Positions 41,823-51,352 of a stretch of DNA of 64,000 nt are shown piece by piece. A program made the position numbers and the translations under genes. Location: NCBI RefSeq assembly GCF_024347355.1, contig NZ_AP025465.1, forward strand, positions 1,116,001 to 1,180,000, in the 5' to 3' direction. The DNA is from Vibrio chagasii. GTDB taxonomy: Bacteria > Pseudomonadota > Gammaproteobacteria > Enterobacterales > Vibrionaceae. Below the pieces are notes generated by a model. The model made no database searches, was not told the origin of the DNA, and saw nothing but the letters and a program-made list of their open reading frames with translations. Positions within the stretch are counted from its first letter, which is position 1; every line of letters starts with the position of its first letter.

Positions 41823-41990
41823 TTAGTGATCTTTTGTCAGCCCCATTAGTGCTTGTTGTGTCTCTGTGATGTTTGTCTGCGCAGCCTCTGGCGTAAGAAT
41901 ACCGATCTGTTTTTTCGCTTCTTCTTCAGTAATCCCCAGGTGACAGCACAGTAAATCGATAGCCATTTGAGTGTTAGTACCTTCAACCAT
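41823..41990 (-). CDS. Small ORF of 55 residues, function unknown
   Basis: The frame encodes MVEGTNTQMAIDLLCCHLGI followed by TEEEAKKQIGILTPEAAQTN and a short tail ending LTKDH. It has a good ribosome site (AAAGGAAAGG, the last AAGG about 5 bases before ATG), a predicted helical and acidic composition, and a vicinal CC in the first helix. It ends 34 bases before the bidirectional terminator after bioD. The LGITEEEAKK segment resembles a UBA-like or helix-turn-helix type helical repeat, but I cannot name a family. No transmembrane segment. Divergent from htpX. Confidence 0.7.
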   Translation of the reverse strand: MVEGTNTQMAIDLLCCHLGITEEEAKKQIGILTPEAAQTNITETQQALMGLTKDH

Positions 41991-42265
41991 GATCCTTTCC
42001 TTTTGTTACATGAACTAGCCAATCATTAATTGATTAACACTCTAAACTGAACGATAGAGGTAGACCATACTACTTAGGTCTAATGGACGAGTGCAAATTG
42101 CGCTACTCCCGTAATCAAATGTTTCAATTTAATGCTTAACCTTGTTTTCTTAATCTAAGACTATATGTATAAGTAAGTATAAGTCGTCAAGGTTAGAATC
42201 AATTGCTGTCTGCCTTGTCTATAACAATAAGTTTGATAAAAACAGCTTTCATGCGGAGATAAGTA

Positions 42266-43129
42266 ATGAAGCGAGTAATGTTGTTCCTTGCAACCAACCT
42301 TGCGGTTGTATTGGTACTAAGTGTTGTTCTTAATATTGTATACGCAGTCACAGGTATGCAACCAGGTAGCCTCTCAGGCTTGTTGGTGATGGCTGCGGTA
42401 TTCGGTTTCGGCGGCTCATTCATCTCACTAATGATGTCAAAGAAAATGGCACTTCGTTCTGTTGGCGGTATGGTGATTGAAAGCCCACGCAACGAAACAG
42501 AACACTGGTTGATGGAGACGGTAAGCCGTCAAGCTCAACAAGTGGGTATTGGTATGCCGACAGTGGCGATCTACGATTCGCCAGATATCAACGCATTTGC
42601 GACAGGCGCTAAGCGCGACGATTCATTAGTCGCAGTATCAACAGGCCTGCTACACAACATGACGCGTGATGAAGCTGAAGCGGTATTGGCTCACGAAGTT
42701 AGCCACATCGCAAACGGCGACATGGTGACAATGACGCTAATGCAAGGTGTTGTGAACACGTTCGTTATCTTCCTTTCTCGTTTCATTGCTAACATTGTGG
42801 CATCGAACGACAACGAAGAAGAGGGTGGTAGCAACATGATGGTCTACTTCGGCGTGTCTATGGTGCTGGAGTTGGTATTTGGTTTCTTAGCGAGCTTCAT
42901 CACCATGTGGTACAGCCGTCATCGTGAATTCCATGCCGATGCAGGTGCTGCGCACTTGGTAGGTAAAGAGAAGATGATTGCTGCACTAGAGCGTCTAAAG
43001 GTGAGCCACGAGCCACAACTAGAGGGTTCTATGATGGCATTTGGTATCAACGGTAAACGTTCTCTAACAGAGCTTCTAATGAGCCACCCACCGCTTGATA
43101 AGCGTATTGCTTCTCTACGTAACATGTAA
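42266..43129 (+). CDS. htpX: Membrane zinc metalloprotease HtpX
   Basis: Inner-membrane M48 peptidase of envelope stress that cooperates with FtsH. 287 residues. Two N-terminal helices (about 5-25 and 38-58), zinc motif HEVSH (143-147), two more helices (about 158-180 and 195-215), and the distal zinc glutamate in EFHADAGAA. The 275-base upstream gap contains A/T-rich DNA where I could not place a heat-shock promoter with confidence. Its terminator has been split by an insertion sequence 41 bases after the stop. Confidence 0.96.
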   Translation: MKRVMLFLATNLAVVLVLSVVLNIVYAVTGMQPGSLSGLLVMAAVFGFGGSFISLMMSKKMALRSVGGMVIESPRNETEHWLMETVSRQAQQVGIGMPTVAIYDSPDINAFATGAKRDDSLVAVSTGLLHNMTRDEAEAVLAHEVSHIANGDMVTMTLMQGVVNTFVIFLSRFIANIVASNDNEEEGGSNMMVYFGVSMVLELVFGFLASFITMWYSRHREFHADAGAAHLVGKEKMIAALERLKVSHEPQLEGSMMAFGINGKRSLTELLMSHPPLDKRIASLRNM

Positions 43130-43170
43130 TCTCTAATATATTGAGAGAGTGCTAAAGGCTTCCTACGGGG

Positions 43171-44673
43171 CTGTCTCTTGATCACAAGTCTGGTTAATCA
43201 AGAGACTTGGCGAGTTCATACCCTTCAAGGATGGTTTGTAACCTAAGCCATCCTTGCCATAACGTCTTTATAGAAGCGCGACCTGTTCGCTTGGTATTCT
43301 TCCAACCACCTAACCGAGCAATACCGTTGTAAGCCCATGATATATTAGGCGCTTCTTTCGGTAGTTTTTTGCTCTCCAACTTGAGCCACATTAACTTCCA
43401 CGCTTTGCCTTTTAATATCTGCTCACAACTGCTCTTAGATAACTCGTCTGATTCATTCATAAACCTCAACTGGAGTAACCGAGTCGCGATAAAAGCCAAA
43501 ACGACGCTGAGCCTTTCTAAGTTATCCTTACTTTGCATTCTCAGTTGCTCAACTTCAGTCCCTTCACTTTTCCAGACTTTATGAAAATCTTCTATCAGCC
43601 AGCGCCGCTCATAATAACTGACGATTTTGAGTGCCTCTTCCTTGCTCGTTATCGGCTCTGAAGTCAGTAAGTGCCATGCGAGCTTATTACCACTCTCTCC
43701 TTGTTCTATACATCCCACGTAGTAAAGCGGAATGTTATCGAACTCTTTCTTGTTAGCAGGAGACTTGAGTGTCACGGGGGCATATTTGATATCTAAATGA
43801 GCCTTGCGAGCTTTACGACCGCCTTTTTGCGGTATTTCGAGCACTTTCTCTCCGGCTGATAACAGGGTAGAAGCATAGCTATAAAGACGATTATCGTGCT
43901 CTTCAATACAGCGGCTTTGCATTGAGCGAACGAGGAACCTTTGTTGTTGCTCTCGCTTGTAAGTGAGGTATTCAAATAGGTCGGCTTCTCTATCGCACAC
44001 AGAAATGACATCCGAAATTTTATCGCCAAGTCGCTCAGCGACATGGCGAGAGGCTTGTTCCCACTTATAACTTTCTTTCTCTTTGTATGGTCGAGTCGCA
44101 TGCTGGTGCCTTTGACCTCGCTTTTCTATATCACGAGTCCAGCGCTGTTGTTCAATTAAACCAATAACAGATTGAGTGTCGGGAGCAAAAAGTAAGGTTG
44201 AGTGTACAAACATGGCGCGATGTCGATTGCCTTGATTAGAGTGCCCGAGTTCATCTCGAATGCTGCGATGGGAGTAACTGAGAGAAGTGGTGTCTTCTAA
44301 GGCAAGAAGTGTTTGTTGCTCTAATGCTTCTTGTGCGGTGACATAAAAACCCGCTTCTGCGATATCTTCTGCTTTGATTTGCTCATTACGGATGAAGCGA
44401 TAAGCCCCTTCCATTTCAGCAGGGGATATAATGAGTTTCGAGACGGGTACGCCAGGCTGCTCGGCCAGTGAGGCTGCGAGAGCAACGAGTCTTTGAGTGC
44501 GTCTAGGGTCATTAAGGTGGGCTTGACCGAACTGTTTTTGTGCCCAAAGGGTTGGCTCTATATAGGTCATGATAATCATCCTTGTCATTGCTTAGATGAT
44601 CAGATCATGAAACCTAAAAATAGTTCAAAAAAAATCCCCAAGCGTGGCTTAGGGATTTGTGTATAAGAGACAG
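43171..44673 (-). mobile_element. Intact IS4-family (IS50 group) insertion sequence, 1503 bp
   Basis: Ends are CTGTCTCTTGATCACAAGT (43171-43189) and, read inward from 44673, CTGTCTCTTATACACAAAT; 15 of 19 bases match and both resemble IS50 ends. Flanks are perfect 10-bp direct repeats TCCTACGGGG (43161-43170 and 44674-44683), one longer than the 9 bp known for IS50. As in IS50, the end nearest the transposase start is of the outside type (TATACACAA), while the far end is of the inside type with a Dam site GATC. Removing the element and one repeat restores an intrinsic terminator for htpX. The single transposase gene is intact. Confidence 0.95.
43194..44570 (-). CDS. IS4-family transposase, Tn5/IS50 type
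   Basis: Resembles Tn5 transposase over its length: DPRRTQRLV near the N-terminus, EGAYRFIRN, first catalytic Asp in LALEDTTSLSYSH, second in VCDREADLFEYL, and the YREK region YYERRWLIEDFHKVWK with the catalytic Glu. It ends LGGWKNTKRTGRASIKTLWQGW. I use the ATG at 44570 (458 residues) because AAGGA lies 8 bases before it; ATGs at 44579 and 44588 are in frame. A methionine aligned next to the start of the IS50 inhibitor protein (MEGAYRF, 44414) is present. Two GATC sites at 44598-44606 lie in the promoter region, as in IS50. Confidence 0.94.
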   Translation of the reverse strand: MTYIEPTLWAQKQFGQAHLNDPRRTQRLVALAASLAEQPGVPVSKLIISPAEMEGAYRFIRNEQIKAEDIAEAGFYVTAQEALEQQTLLALEDTTSLSYSHRSIRDELGHSNQGNRHRAMFVHSTLLFAPDTQSVIGLIEQQRWTRDIEKRGQRHQHATRPYKEKESYKWEQASRHVAERLGDKISDVISVCDREADLFEYLTYKREQQQRFLVRSMQSRCIEEHDNRLYSYASTLLSAGEKVLEIPQKGGRKARKAHLDIKYAPVTLKSPANKKEFDNIPLYYVGCIEQGESGNKLAWHLLTSEPITSKEEALKIVSYYERRWLIEDFHKVWKSEGTEVEQLRMQSKDNLERLSVVLAFIATRLLQLRFMNESDELSKSSCEQILKGKAWKLMWLKLESKKLPKEAPNISWAYNGIARLGGWKNTKRTGRASIKTLWQGWLRLQTILEGYELAKSLD

Positions 44674-44831
44674 TCCTACGGGGAGCCTTTTTTGATCTCT
44701 GTTTAAATGGCTGATAGGAAGGAATGTGTTTTGCCTATTCTGAGGGCTTAGGTCGATCAAAGTGAGGTGGACAGGTAGGGTTTGTGTTCTTGTTTGGTAA
44801 GTCTGTGTCTGGGCATGTTATTGCACGTAAT

Positions 44832-44857
44832 AAAAAGGCTTCCACATAGGAAGCCTT
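44832..44857 (-). terminator. Intrinsic terminator after purB
   Basis: Read leftward: AAGGCTTCC-type stem (44835-44843 with 44849-44857), five-base loop, T5 tail. Confidence 0.9.
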
Positions 44858-44884
44858 CTCATATCTTCTAATTCGAAGATCGAA

Positions 44885-46294
<1,410 letters not shown>

Positions 46295-46330
46295 TTATAC
46301 CAGTAACAATCTCAATTGTCACGCACATTG

Positions 46331-46344
46331 CGCAAACGTTTGCG
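46331..46344. promoter_or_regulatory. PurR operator upstream of purB
   Basis: CGCAAACGTTTGCG, a perfect 14-bp palindrome matching the PurR consensus core (GCAAACGTTTGC). It lies 76-89 bases before the purB start, between purB and the hflD terminator. In E. coli the purB operator is inside the coding sequence; here it is in the promoter region. Confidence 0.9.
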
Positions 46345-46361
46345 TGAGAGTTGTACTGATA

Positions 46362-46391
46362 CAAAAAACAAGCTCGCGACGAGGCGCGAGC
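46362..46391 (-). terminator. Intrinsic terminator after mnmA-hflD
   Basis: Read leftward: GCTCGCG/CGCGAGC stem with six-base loop, then TTGTTTTTTG. Confidence 0.88.
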
Positions 46392-46398
46392 TAATAAG

Positions 46399-47016
46399 TT
46401 ACATTCGAGCTAATAGGATTTGAGCCTGCTCGATCATCTTCTTGCGACCGAAGATAAGGTGACGACGTTTGCCGCCAACTTGACGCCATAGAACAGCACT
46501 TCGAATCCCTGAGAGTAGTAGGGCGCGAACCTTGTGTTGACTCGAGGTTTGTTGAAGTACCGCTGGTGTACCAGAAACCTGAATACGAGGGCCTATTGGG
46601 CTTACAACATCAAGGTAGATGCTCGCTAGGTTGCTGATCATTTGTTCATCAAACAAGTCGAAATGTTCACTCTGGCGCTCTGCTGTTTGAATGCGGTCAC
46701 CAAGCTGAGACATAGAATCGTTGCGAGATGATAGCTTACGTTCAAGCGCCATTAAGCTGATGATGTAACGAGTAATATCGCTACCAGCAGGAGTACTATC
46801 GATACCTTTTACTAGGCACTCAAGCCCAAGTTTTAGGTTAGCTTCACGCCCAAAAACACCCACAGTGTTCGCTGGGTTAGTGTTCAAAATAGCACTGAGT
46901 GAAGCTTCGAAGGCATCTTTATCACAATGGCCGTCTTTCGCTACTTGTTGAACCAAAGCCACAGCTTGGCAAATTCCGGCGAAAGCAATAGTACGGTCAT
47001 AAAGTGTATTAGCCAC
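46399..47016 (-). CDS. hflD: High frequency lysogenization protein HflD
   Basis: 205-residue helical protein with the HflD pattern ([19 protein letters not shown] at residues 8-26, then [10 protein letters not shown]). In E. coli it binds lambda CII; its housekeeping role is unclear, but it always tracks with mnmA and purB, as here. GTG start at 47016 with GGAG at good spacing. It follows mnmA by 43 bases and ends at a terminator. Confidence 0.94.
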   Translation of the reverse strand: MANTLYDRTIAFAGICQAVALVQQVAKDGHCDKDAFEASLSAILNTNPANTVGVFGREANLKLGLECLVKGIDSTPAGSDITRYIISLMALERKLSSRNDSMSQLGDRIQTAERQSEHFDLFDEQMISNLASIYLDVVSPIGPRIQVSGTPAVLQQTSSQHKVRALLLSGIRSAVLWRQVGGKRRHLIFGRKKMIEQAQILLARM

Positions 47017-47059
47017 GTAGTAACTCCTAGTTGTCTTCTATCGTTTGTCGTTCGATCAG

Positions 47060-48196
47060 TTAGATGCGTTTTTCGATGATACCACCACCAAGACATACGT
47101 CATCTTGGTAGAATACTGCAGACTGACCAGGGGTCACTGCGATTTGTGGCTCGTCAAAAATAACCTTAATGTTCTCGTCATCAATTGGGATGATTGTACA
47201 AGGAATATCGGTTTGACGGTAACGTGTTTTTACCGTGCATGTCATAACTTCAGTAATTGGTGTGCGATTTACCCAATGAAGCTGAGAAGCGATCAAACCT
47301 TCTGATTTTAGAAGTGGGTGATCCTTACCTTGTACGGCAATCAGAACATTACGTTTAAGGTCTTTTTCGCCAACAAACCAAGGGTCTTCGTTACCGCCAC
47401 CGCCTTTGGTGCCACCAATGTGAAGGCCTTTACGCTGACCCAATGTGTGGTACATCAGACCGTTGTGCTTACCAATCACTCTACCTTCTGGTGTTTCGAT
47501 ATCACCTGGTTGTGCTGGTAGGTATTTGCCAAGGAACTCTGTGAACTTACGCTCACCGATAAAACAGATACCTGTCGAATCTTTCTTCTTCGCGGTGATT
47601 AAGTCTTGCTCTTCAGCAATGCGTCGAACTTCAGGCTTCTCTAGTTCACCAACTGGGAATAGGCTGCGCGCAACTTGATCTGAGCTTAGTGTGTAAAGGA
47701 AGTAGCTTTGGTCTTTGTTGCTGTCTAGACCGCGTAGCATTTCTGGTTTAACGCCAGCCTCTAGTTCTTCTTGAGTCGGGAAAGTACGACGAACATAGTG
47801 ACCCATCGCAATGTAGTCTGCGTCTAGTACTTCATCGGCAAACTCTAAGAATGCTTTGAATTTGATTTCTTTGTTACAAAGAATATCTGGGTTAGGCGTA
47901 CGGCCTGCTTTGTATTCCGCAAGGAAGTATTCAAATACGTTGTCCCAGTATTCTGCAGCAAAGTTGATAGTGTGAAGGTGGATACCTAGTTTGTCACATA
48001 CCGCTTGAGCATCAGCAAGATCTTCAGCTGCTGTGCAGTATTCTTCGTTATCGTCTTCTTCCCAGTTTTTCATGAAAAGGCCTTCTACCTGATAGCCTTG
48101 TTGCTGAAGAAGATACGCCGATACTGACGAATCTACACCGCCGGACATACCGACAATTACTTTCTTTTCGCTGTTTCCAGAGCTGATATCTGACAT
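47060..48196 (-). CDS. mnmA: tRNA-specific 2-thiouridylase MnmA
   Basis: Thiolates U34 of tRNA(Lys), tRNA(Glu) and tRNA(Gln). 378 residues. PP-loop [12 protein letters not shown] (18-29), first catalytic cysteine in [12 protein letters not shown], second in [12 protein letters not shown]. First gene of mnmA-hflD. The 203-base gap to the rightward ORF at 48400 contains both divergent promoters, which I could not resolve. Confidence 0.97.
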   Translation of the reverse strand: MSDISSGNSEKKVIVGMSGGVDSSVSAYLLQQQGYQVEGLFMKNWEEDDNEEYCTAAEDLADAQAVCDKLGIHLHTINFAAEYWDNVFEYFLAEYKAGRTPNPDILCNKEIKFKAFLEFADEVLDADYIAMGHYVRRTFPTQEELEAGVKPEMLRGLDSNKDQSYFLYTLSSDQVARSLFPVGELEKPEVRRIAEEQDLITAKKKDSTGICFIGERKFTEFLGKYLPAQPGDIETPEGRVIGKHNGLMYHTLGQRKGLHIGGTKGGGGNEDPWFVGEKDLKRNVLIAVQGKDHPLLKSEGLIASQLHWVNRTPITEVMTCTVKTRYRQTDIPCTIIPIDDENIKVIFDEPQIAVTPGQSAVFYQDDVCLGGGIIEKRI

Positions 48197-48399
48197 GTCT
48201 AAACACCGTTACTATTACTTGGTCGCAGATTCTAACAGAAAGAGAAACGCCGTGACAGATCCGAGACCGGAATCACAGTTTCATTTGCACAAATAGTGCG
48301 CTGAGTTTGTTAGGAATCGCATGAGAGCGAGGTGAGTCGCTAGGATGTCAGAAGTATATGTGGCATAGTCGCTCGAAATCCAAGACCTGAGATAAAAAA

Positions 48400-48669
48400 A
48401 TGTCTGAACAAAACGAATTTATGCAAGAAGAGCAGTTGATTGAAATTATTGAAAATCAGCTAGAAGACGGCCAGCCAATTAAGGTAAAAGAGACGTTAAT
48501 GCGTCTGATGATGACAGGCACAGCGCGTGAAGATGCAATTGCAGCAATGGCATGTGCACTTGCCGTTGAAGTATTTGACGTAATGAAAAATGGCGCAGAG
48601 TTTAACCAAAAGCGTTATGCAGAGCATTTAGAGATGCTGCCTGATTTAAGCTTTATGGAAGGCGAATAA
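48400..48669 (+). CDS. Hypothetical small acidic protein
   Basis: 89 residues, helical and acidic, with no signal or membrane segment: MSEQNEFMQEEQLIEIIENQ at the start, a central RLMMTGTAREDAIAAMACAL and the end HLEMLPDLSFMEGE. The repetitive IENQLEDGQPIKVKETLMRL segment suggests a helical bundle. I do not recognise a characterised family. It is divergent from mnmA and 102 bases before gsk, with a PurR box just after its stop, so it is probably not in the gsk regulon. Confidence 0.75.
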   Translation: MSEQNEFMQEEQLIEIIENQLEDGQPIKVKETLMRLMMTGTAREDAIAAMACALAVEVFDVMKNGAEFNQKRYAEHLEMLPDLSFMEGE

Positions 48670-48680
48670 AAAAATAGCTC

Positions 48681-48694
48681 AGCAAACGTTTGCT
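48681..48694. promoter_or_regulatory. PurR operator upstream of gsk
   Basis: AGCAAACGTTTGCT, a perfect 14-bp palindrome with the PurR core, 78 bases before the gsk start. It shares 12 central bases with the purB box. This predicts that nucleoside salvage by Gsk is repressed together with purine synthesis. Confidence 0.87.
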
Positions 48695-48771
48695 ATAGTT
48701 TGAATGATTGCCGCGTTAAATATAGCGCGGTAGAATCCGCCACCTATTTCCCCTTGACTTAGACTAGCCCT

Positions 48772-50076
48772 ATGAAATTCCCTGGACAACGTAAATCAAA
48801 GCACTATTTTCCGGTTCACGCTCGTGATCCATTAGTGAGCCAAGCTCAAAGCAGTAAAAGAATGTCACGTACTCATATTATCGGTATTGACCAAACTTTG
48901 GTGGATATTGAAGCAAAAGTGAGTTATGAACTTATTGAGAAGTACGGTTTAAGTAAGGGACACTCACTGGTTATCGGTGATGAAGCGGCTGAGTCTTTAT
49001 ATCAAGAACTCAAAGAACAGTGCTTAATTACCAACGAATATGCTGGTGGCACTATTGGTAATACATTACACAACTATTCAGTACTGGCGGATGACCGCTC
49101 AACGCTGCTGGGCGTAATGAGCCAAGATATTAAAATCGGTAGTTATGGTTACCGCTATTTATGTAATACATCAAGCAGAATGGATTTGAACCATTTACAA
49201 GGGGTAGATGGCGCAATTGGTCGCTGCTTTGCATTAATTACTGAAGACGGTGAACGTACTTTCGCAATTAGCGAAGGTCAAATGAACCAACTAAATCCAG
49301 AAAGTATTCCTGAAAAGATTTTCAAAAGTGCTTCTGCTTTAGTATTAACTGCTTATTTGGTTCGTTGTAAACCAGGTGACCCTATGCCTGAAGCAACAAT
49401 GAAAGCGATCGAATACGCGAAGAAATACGATGTGCCTGTTGTTTTAACACTGGGTACGAAATTTGTTATTCAAGACGATCCTGAATTCTGGAAAGATTTC
49501 TTAGAGCAACACGTAACGGTTGTTGCAATGAATGAAGACGAAGCTGAAGCCCTAACTGGCGAAAGCGATCCACTCGCTGCTTCTGATAAGGCGTTAGACT
49601 GGGTAGACCTAGTACTATGTACTGCAGGTCCTGTTGGTCTATTTATGGCGGGTTACACGGAAGACGCAGCGAAACGTGAAACATCACTGCCTTTGCTTCC
49701 AGGTTCAATTGCTGAATTCAACCGTTATGAATTTAGCCGTCCGGCTCATAAAGATTTATGTGAAAACCCTACTAAAGTTTATTCACATATTGCGCCTTAT
49801 ATGGGCGGTCCTGAGAAGATCAAAAATACCAATGGTGCAGGTGATGCGGCTTTATCGGCTTTATTACATGATATGGCAGCGAATAAGTACCACAAAGAAA
49901 ACGTGCCAAACTCAAGTAAGCACCAGCATTCATTCTTGACGTATTCTTCTTTCTCACAAGTTTGTAAATATTCAAACCGTGCGAGCTATGAAGTATTGGT
50001 TCAGCACTCTCCACGTTTATCTCGCGGCCTTCCTGAAAGAGAAGACAGCCTAGAAGAAGCGTACTGGGAAAGATAA
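48772..50076 (+). CDS. gsk: Inosine-guanosine kinase
   Basis: PfkB-family kinase phosphorylating guanosine and inosine in purine salvage. 434 residues, same as E. coli, starting MKFPGQRKSKHYFPV. AGGTIGNTLHNYSVLADD contacts the nucleoside, and TNGAGDAALSALLHD is the PfkB signature with catalytic Asp. It ends RGLPEREDSLEEAYWER. Terminator at 50158. Confidence 0.97.
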   Translation: MKFPGQRKSKHYFPVHARDPLVSQAQSSKRMSRTHIIGIDQTLVDIEAKVSYELIEKYGLSKGHSLVIGDEAAESLYQELKEQCLITNEYAGGTIGNTLHNYSVLADDRSTLLGVMSQDIKIGSYGYRYLCNTSSRMDLNHLQGVDGAIGRCFALITEDGERTFAISEGQMNQLNPESIPEKIFKSASALVLTAYLVRCKPGDPMPEATMKAIEYAKKYDVPVVLTLGTKFVIQDDPEFWKDFLEQHVTVVAMNEDEAEALTGESDPLAASDKALDWVDLVLCTAGPVGLFMAGYTEDAAKRETSLPLLPGSIAEFNRYEFSRPAHKDLCENPTKVYSHIAPYMGGPEKIKNTNGAGDAALSALLHDMAANKYHKENVPNSSKHQHSFLTYSSFSQVCKYSNRASYEVLVQHSPRLSRGLPEREDSLEEAYWER

Positions 50077-50157
50077 GAGATTTTGTTTATCTGGTGCGCA
50101 TGAGTTTATCAAATGCGCATCTATGTTTATAAAAAACATTGAAGAGTAACAAAATAT

Positions 50158-50186
50158 AAAAAAGGCTTCTTTCGGAGCCTTTTTTG
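50158..50186. terminator. Bidirectional terminator between gsk and hns
   Basis: AAAAAAGGCTTC paired with GGAGCCTTTTTT, loop TTTC, T6 on both strands. Confidence 0.92.
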
Positions 50187-50287
50187 TTTCTGAATATATT
50201 GAAGCCGTAAATAATACTTTGGTCGACTTAAATATTAATTCTATTGCTTAGTAGGTAATTGGATTACTCACTCTGCAAACTAAACGC

Positions 50288-50698
50288 TTAGATAGCGAAA
50301 TCTTCCAGAGATTTACCAGCATCTAGTTGTTCTTGGATAGCTGAAGGCGTACGACCTTGGCCTGTCCAAGTTTTCTCGTCACCGTTTGCGTCTACGTATT
50401 TGTATTTAGCTGGGCGAGGAGCGCGTTTTGCTTTTGTTGTTTTAGATTTTGCTTCACCAGAAAGTGCAGCAATAAGATCAGCAACATCAATTCCGTCTTT
50501 TGCAATTTGCTCAGCAATAGCAGAAAGTTTAGCTTCTTGTGCTGCTTTTGCTGCACGTTCTTCAGCTTCAGACTCTTGACGCTCTTGTACAACAATAGTT
50601 AGCTTGTCTAGCGCTTCTTCTAGTTGCTCAAGAGTTAATTCACGTGAGAATGCGCGAAGGCTACGGATATTTAATAGAGTTTTTGTTAATTCAGACAT
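50288..50698 (-). CDS. hns: H-NS family nucleoid protein (VicH-like)
   Basis: 136 residues from the ATG at 50698. N-terminal coiled-coil oligomerisation region (to about 65), flexible linker rich in K and A, and the C-terminal DNA-binding domain with TWTGQGRTP (about 110-118), the AT-hook-like motif. H-NS silences A/T-rich DNA; the Vibrio version is called VicH. The 5' flank is strongly A/T-rich, as expected for autoregulation. An ATG five codons upstream is in frame but gives a non-family N-terminus. Confidence 0.93.
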   Translation of the reverse strand: MSELTKTLLNIRSLRAFSRELTLEQLEEALDKLTIVVQERQESEAEERAAKAAQEAKLSAIAEQIAKDGIDVADLIAALSGEAKSKTTKAKRAPRPAKYKYVDANGDEKTWTGQGRTPSAIQEQLDAGKSLEDFAI

Positions 50699-51028
50699 GA
50701 TATTTTCCATCAAGGTAAACTAAATAATCCACCTAATAATAAACAGAGCTTAGGAATAAAACAAATAGTATTTCTTCTATTACATATTTAAATATAAAAG
50801 TGAGATGAATAGTTGAAAATTTCCATGCACCTTTCTATTGAATTTATAATAGATATTAAGATTATCTTAAAAACTGATATGTGACTGGTGGAGTAATTAC
50901 CTTATGTTGACTACGCTTAGGTTGATTAGTTCATAAATAAAAAGCTGCTTTTCTCGGAATGATATGTTGCATTGTTGCTCTTGATGGGTACAATTGCGGC
51001 TACCTGATGCGATGCTTTGGTTAATCAT
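50699..51028. other. A/T-rich hns upstream region without genes
   Basis: About 330 bases with no ORF I trust. It must contain the leftward hns promoter. Short A/T tracts are frequent, in keeping with bent DNA and H-NS self-binding; no discrete site can be named. Confidence 0.5.
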
Positions 51029-51058
51029 TTGTTAAACTGTTGTTTGATTGGTTAATAA
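51029..51058 (+). promoter_or_regulatory. Probable promoter of the lysine riboswitch transcript
   Basis: TTGTTA (51029-51034), 18 bases, TAATAA (51053-51058), placing the transcript start at about 51065, just before the riboswitch P1 stem. Confidence 0.5.
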
Positions 51059-51069
51059 TGTTGTCGCAC

Positions 51070-51233
51070 GTAGAGGTGCAATTATAAAAAGTAGTTTTCG
51101 TTGGGGTGATGCCAATGAACGGGAATGAAAGGTGTAATTGCCGAAGTAAATTGTATATCTAAGCAATTTGCTGGGGTTGTGCTCAATAGGTACAACACTG
51201 CCATAGTCTTAATTTTAAACTATGGAGCGCTAC
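51070..51233 (+). promoter_or_regulatory. Lysine riboswitch (L box)
   Basis: The lysine aptamer can be drawn in full. P1 is GTAG (51070-51073) with CTAC (51230-51233). The AGAGGTGC motif follows P1. One long arm closes with GCAATTA (51078-51084)/TAATTGC (51135-51141) and contains AGTA and GAAAGG. CCGAAG follows, then an arm GTAAATTG (51146-51153)/CAATTTGC (51164-51171), then GCTGG, an arm GTTGT/ACAAC (51176-51196), an arm CCATAGT/ACTATGG (51201-51225), and GGAG before P1. Order and core motifs match the B. subtilis lysC aptamer. No T-run terminator follows, so control may be translational. Confidence 0.92.
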
Positions 51234-51352
51234 TGTAGGGTTGGGTGAAGTGTTCACTTCCCTTTCGCTTAGTTCAACATGAACTTGGTCAGCCGTATCA
51301 AGTTTGTCTGCAGTAGATCTCTAGCCAAATAAAAAACTGGTTTTTGAAGATC

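Noticed and set aside
41991..42265. Heat-shock sigma-32 promoter before htpX
   Set aside because: No pair of CTTGAA and CCCCAT-like boxes at proper spacing could be found by eye.
50975..51195. Two similar 19-base stretches (TTG...GGTACAA) as a direct repeat
   Set aside because: The second copy is an arm of the lysine riboswitch; 14 of 19 matches is compatible with chance.
51241..51262. GGGTGAAGTG/CACTTCCC as the riboswitch terminator
   Set aside because: The loop would be too small for full pairing and no T-run follows, so I do not call a terminator.
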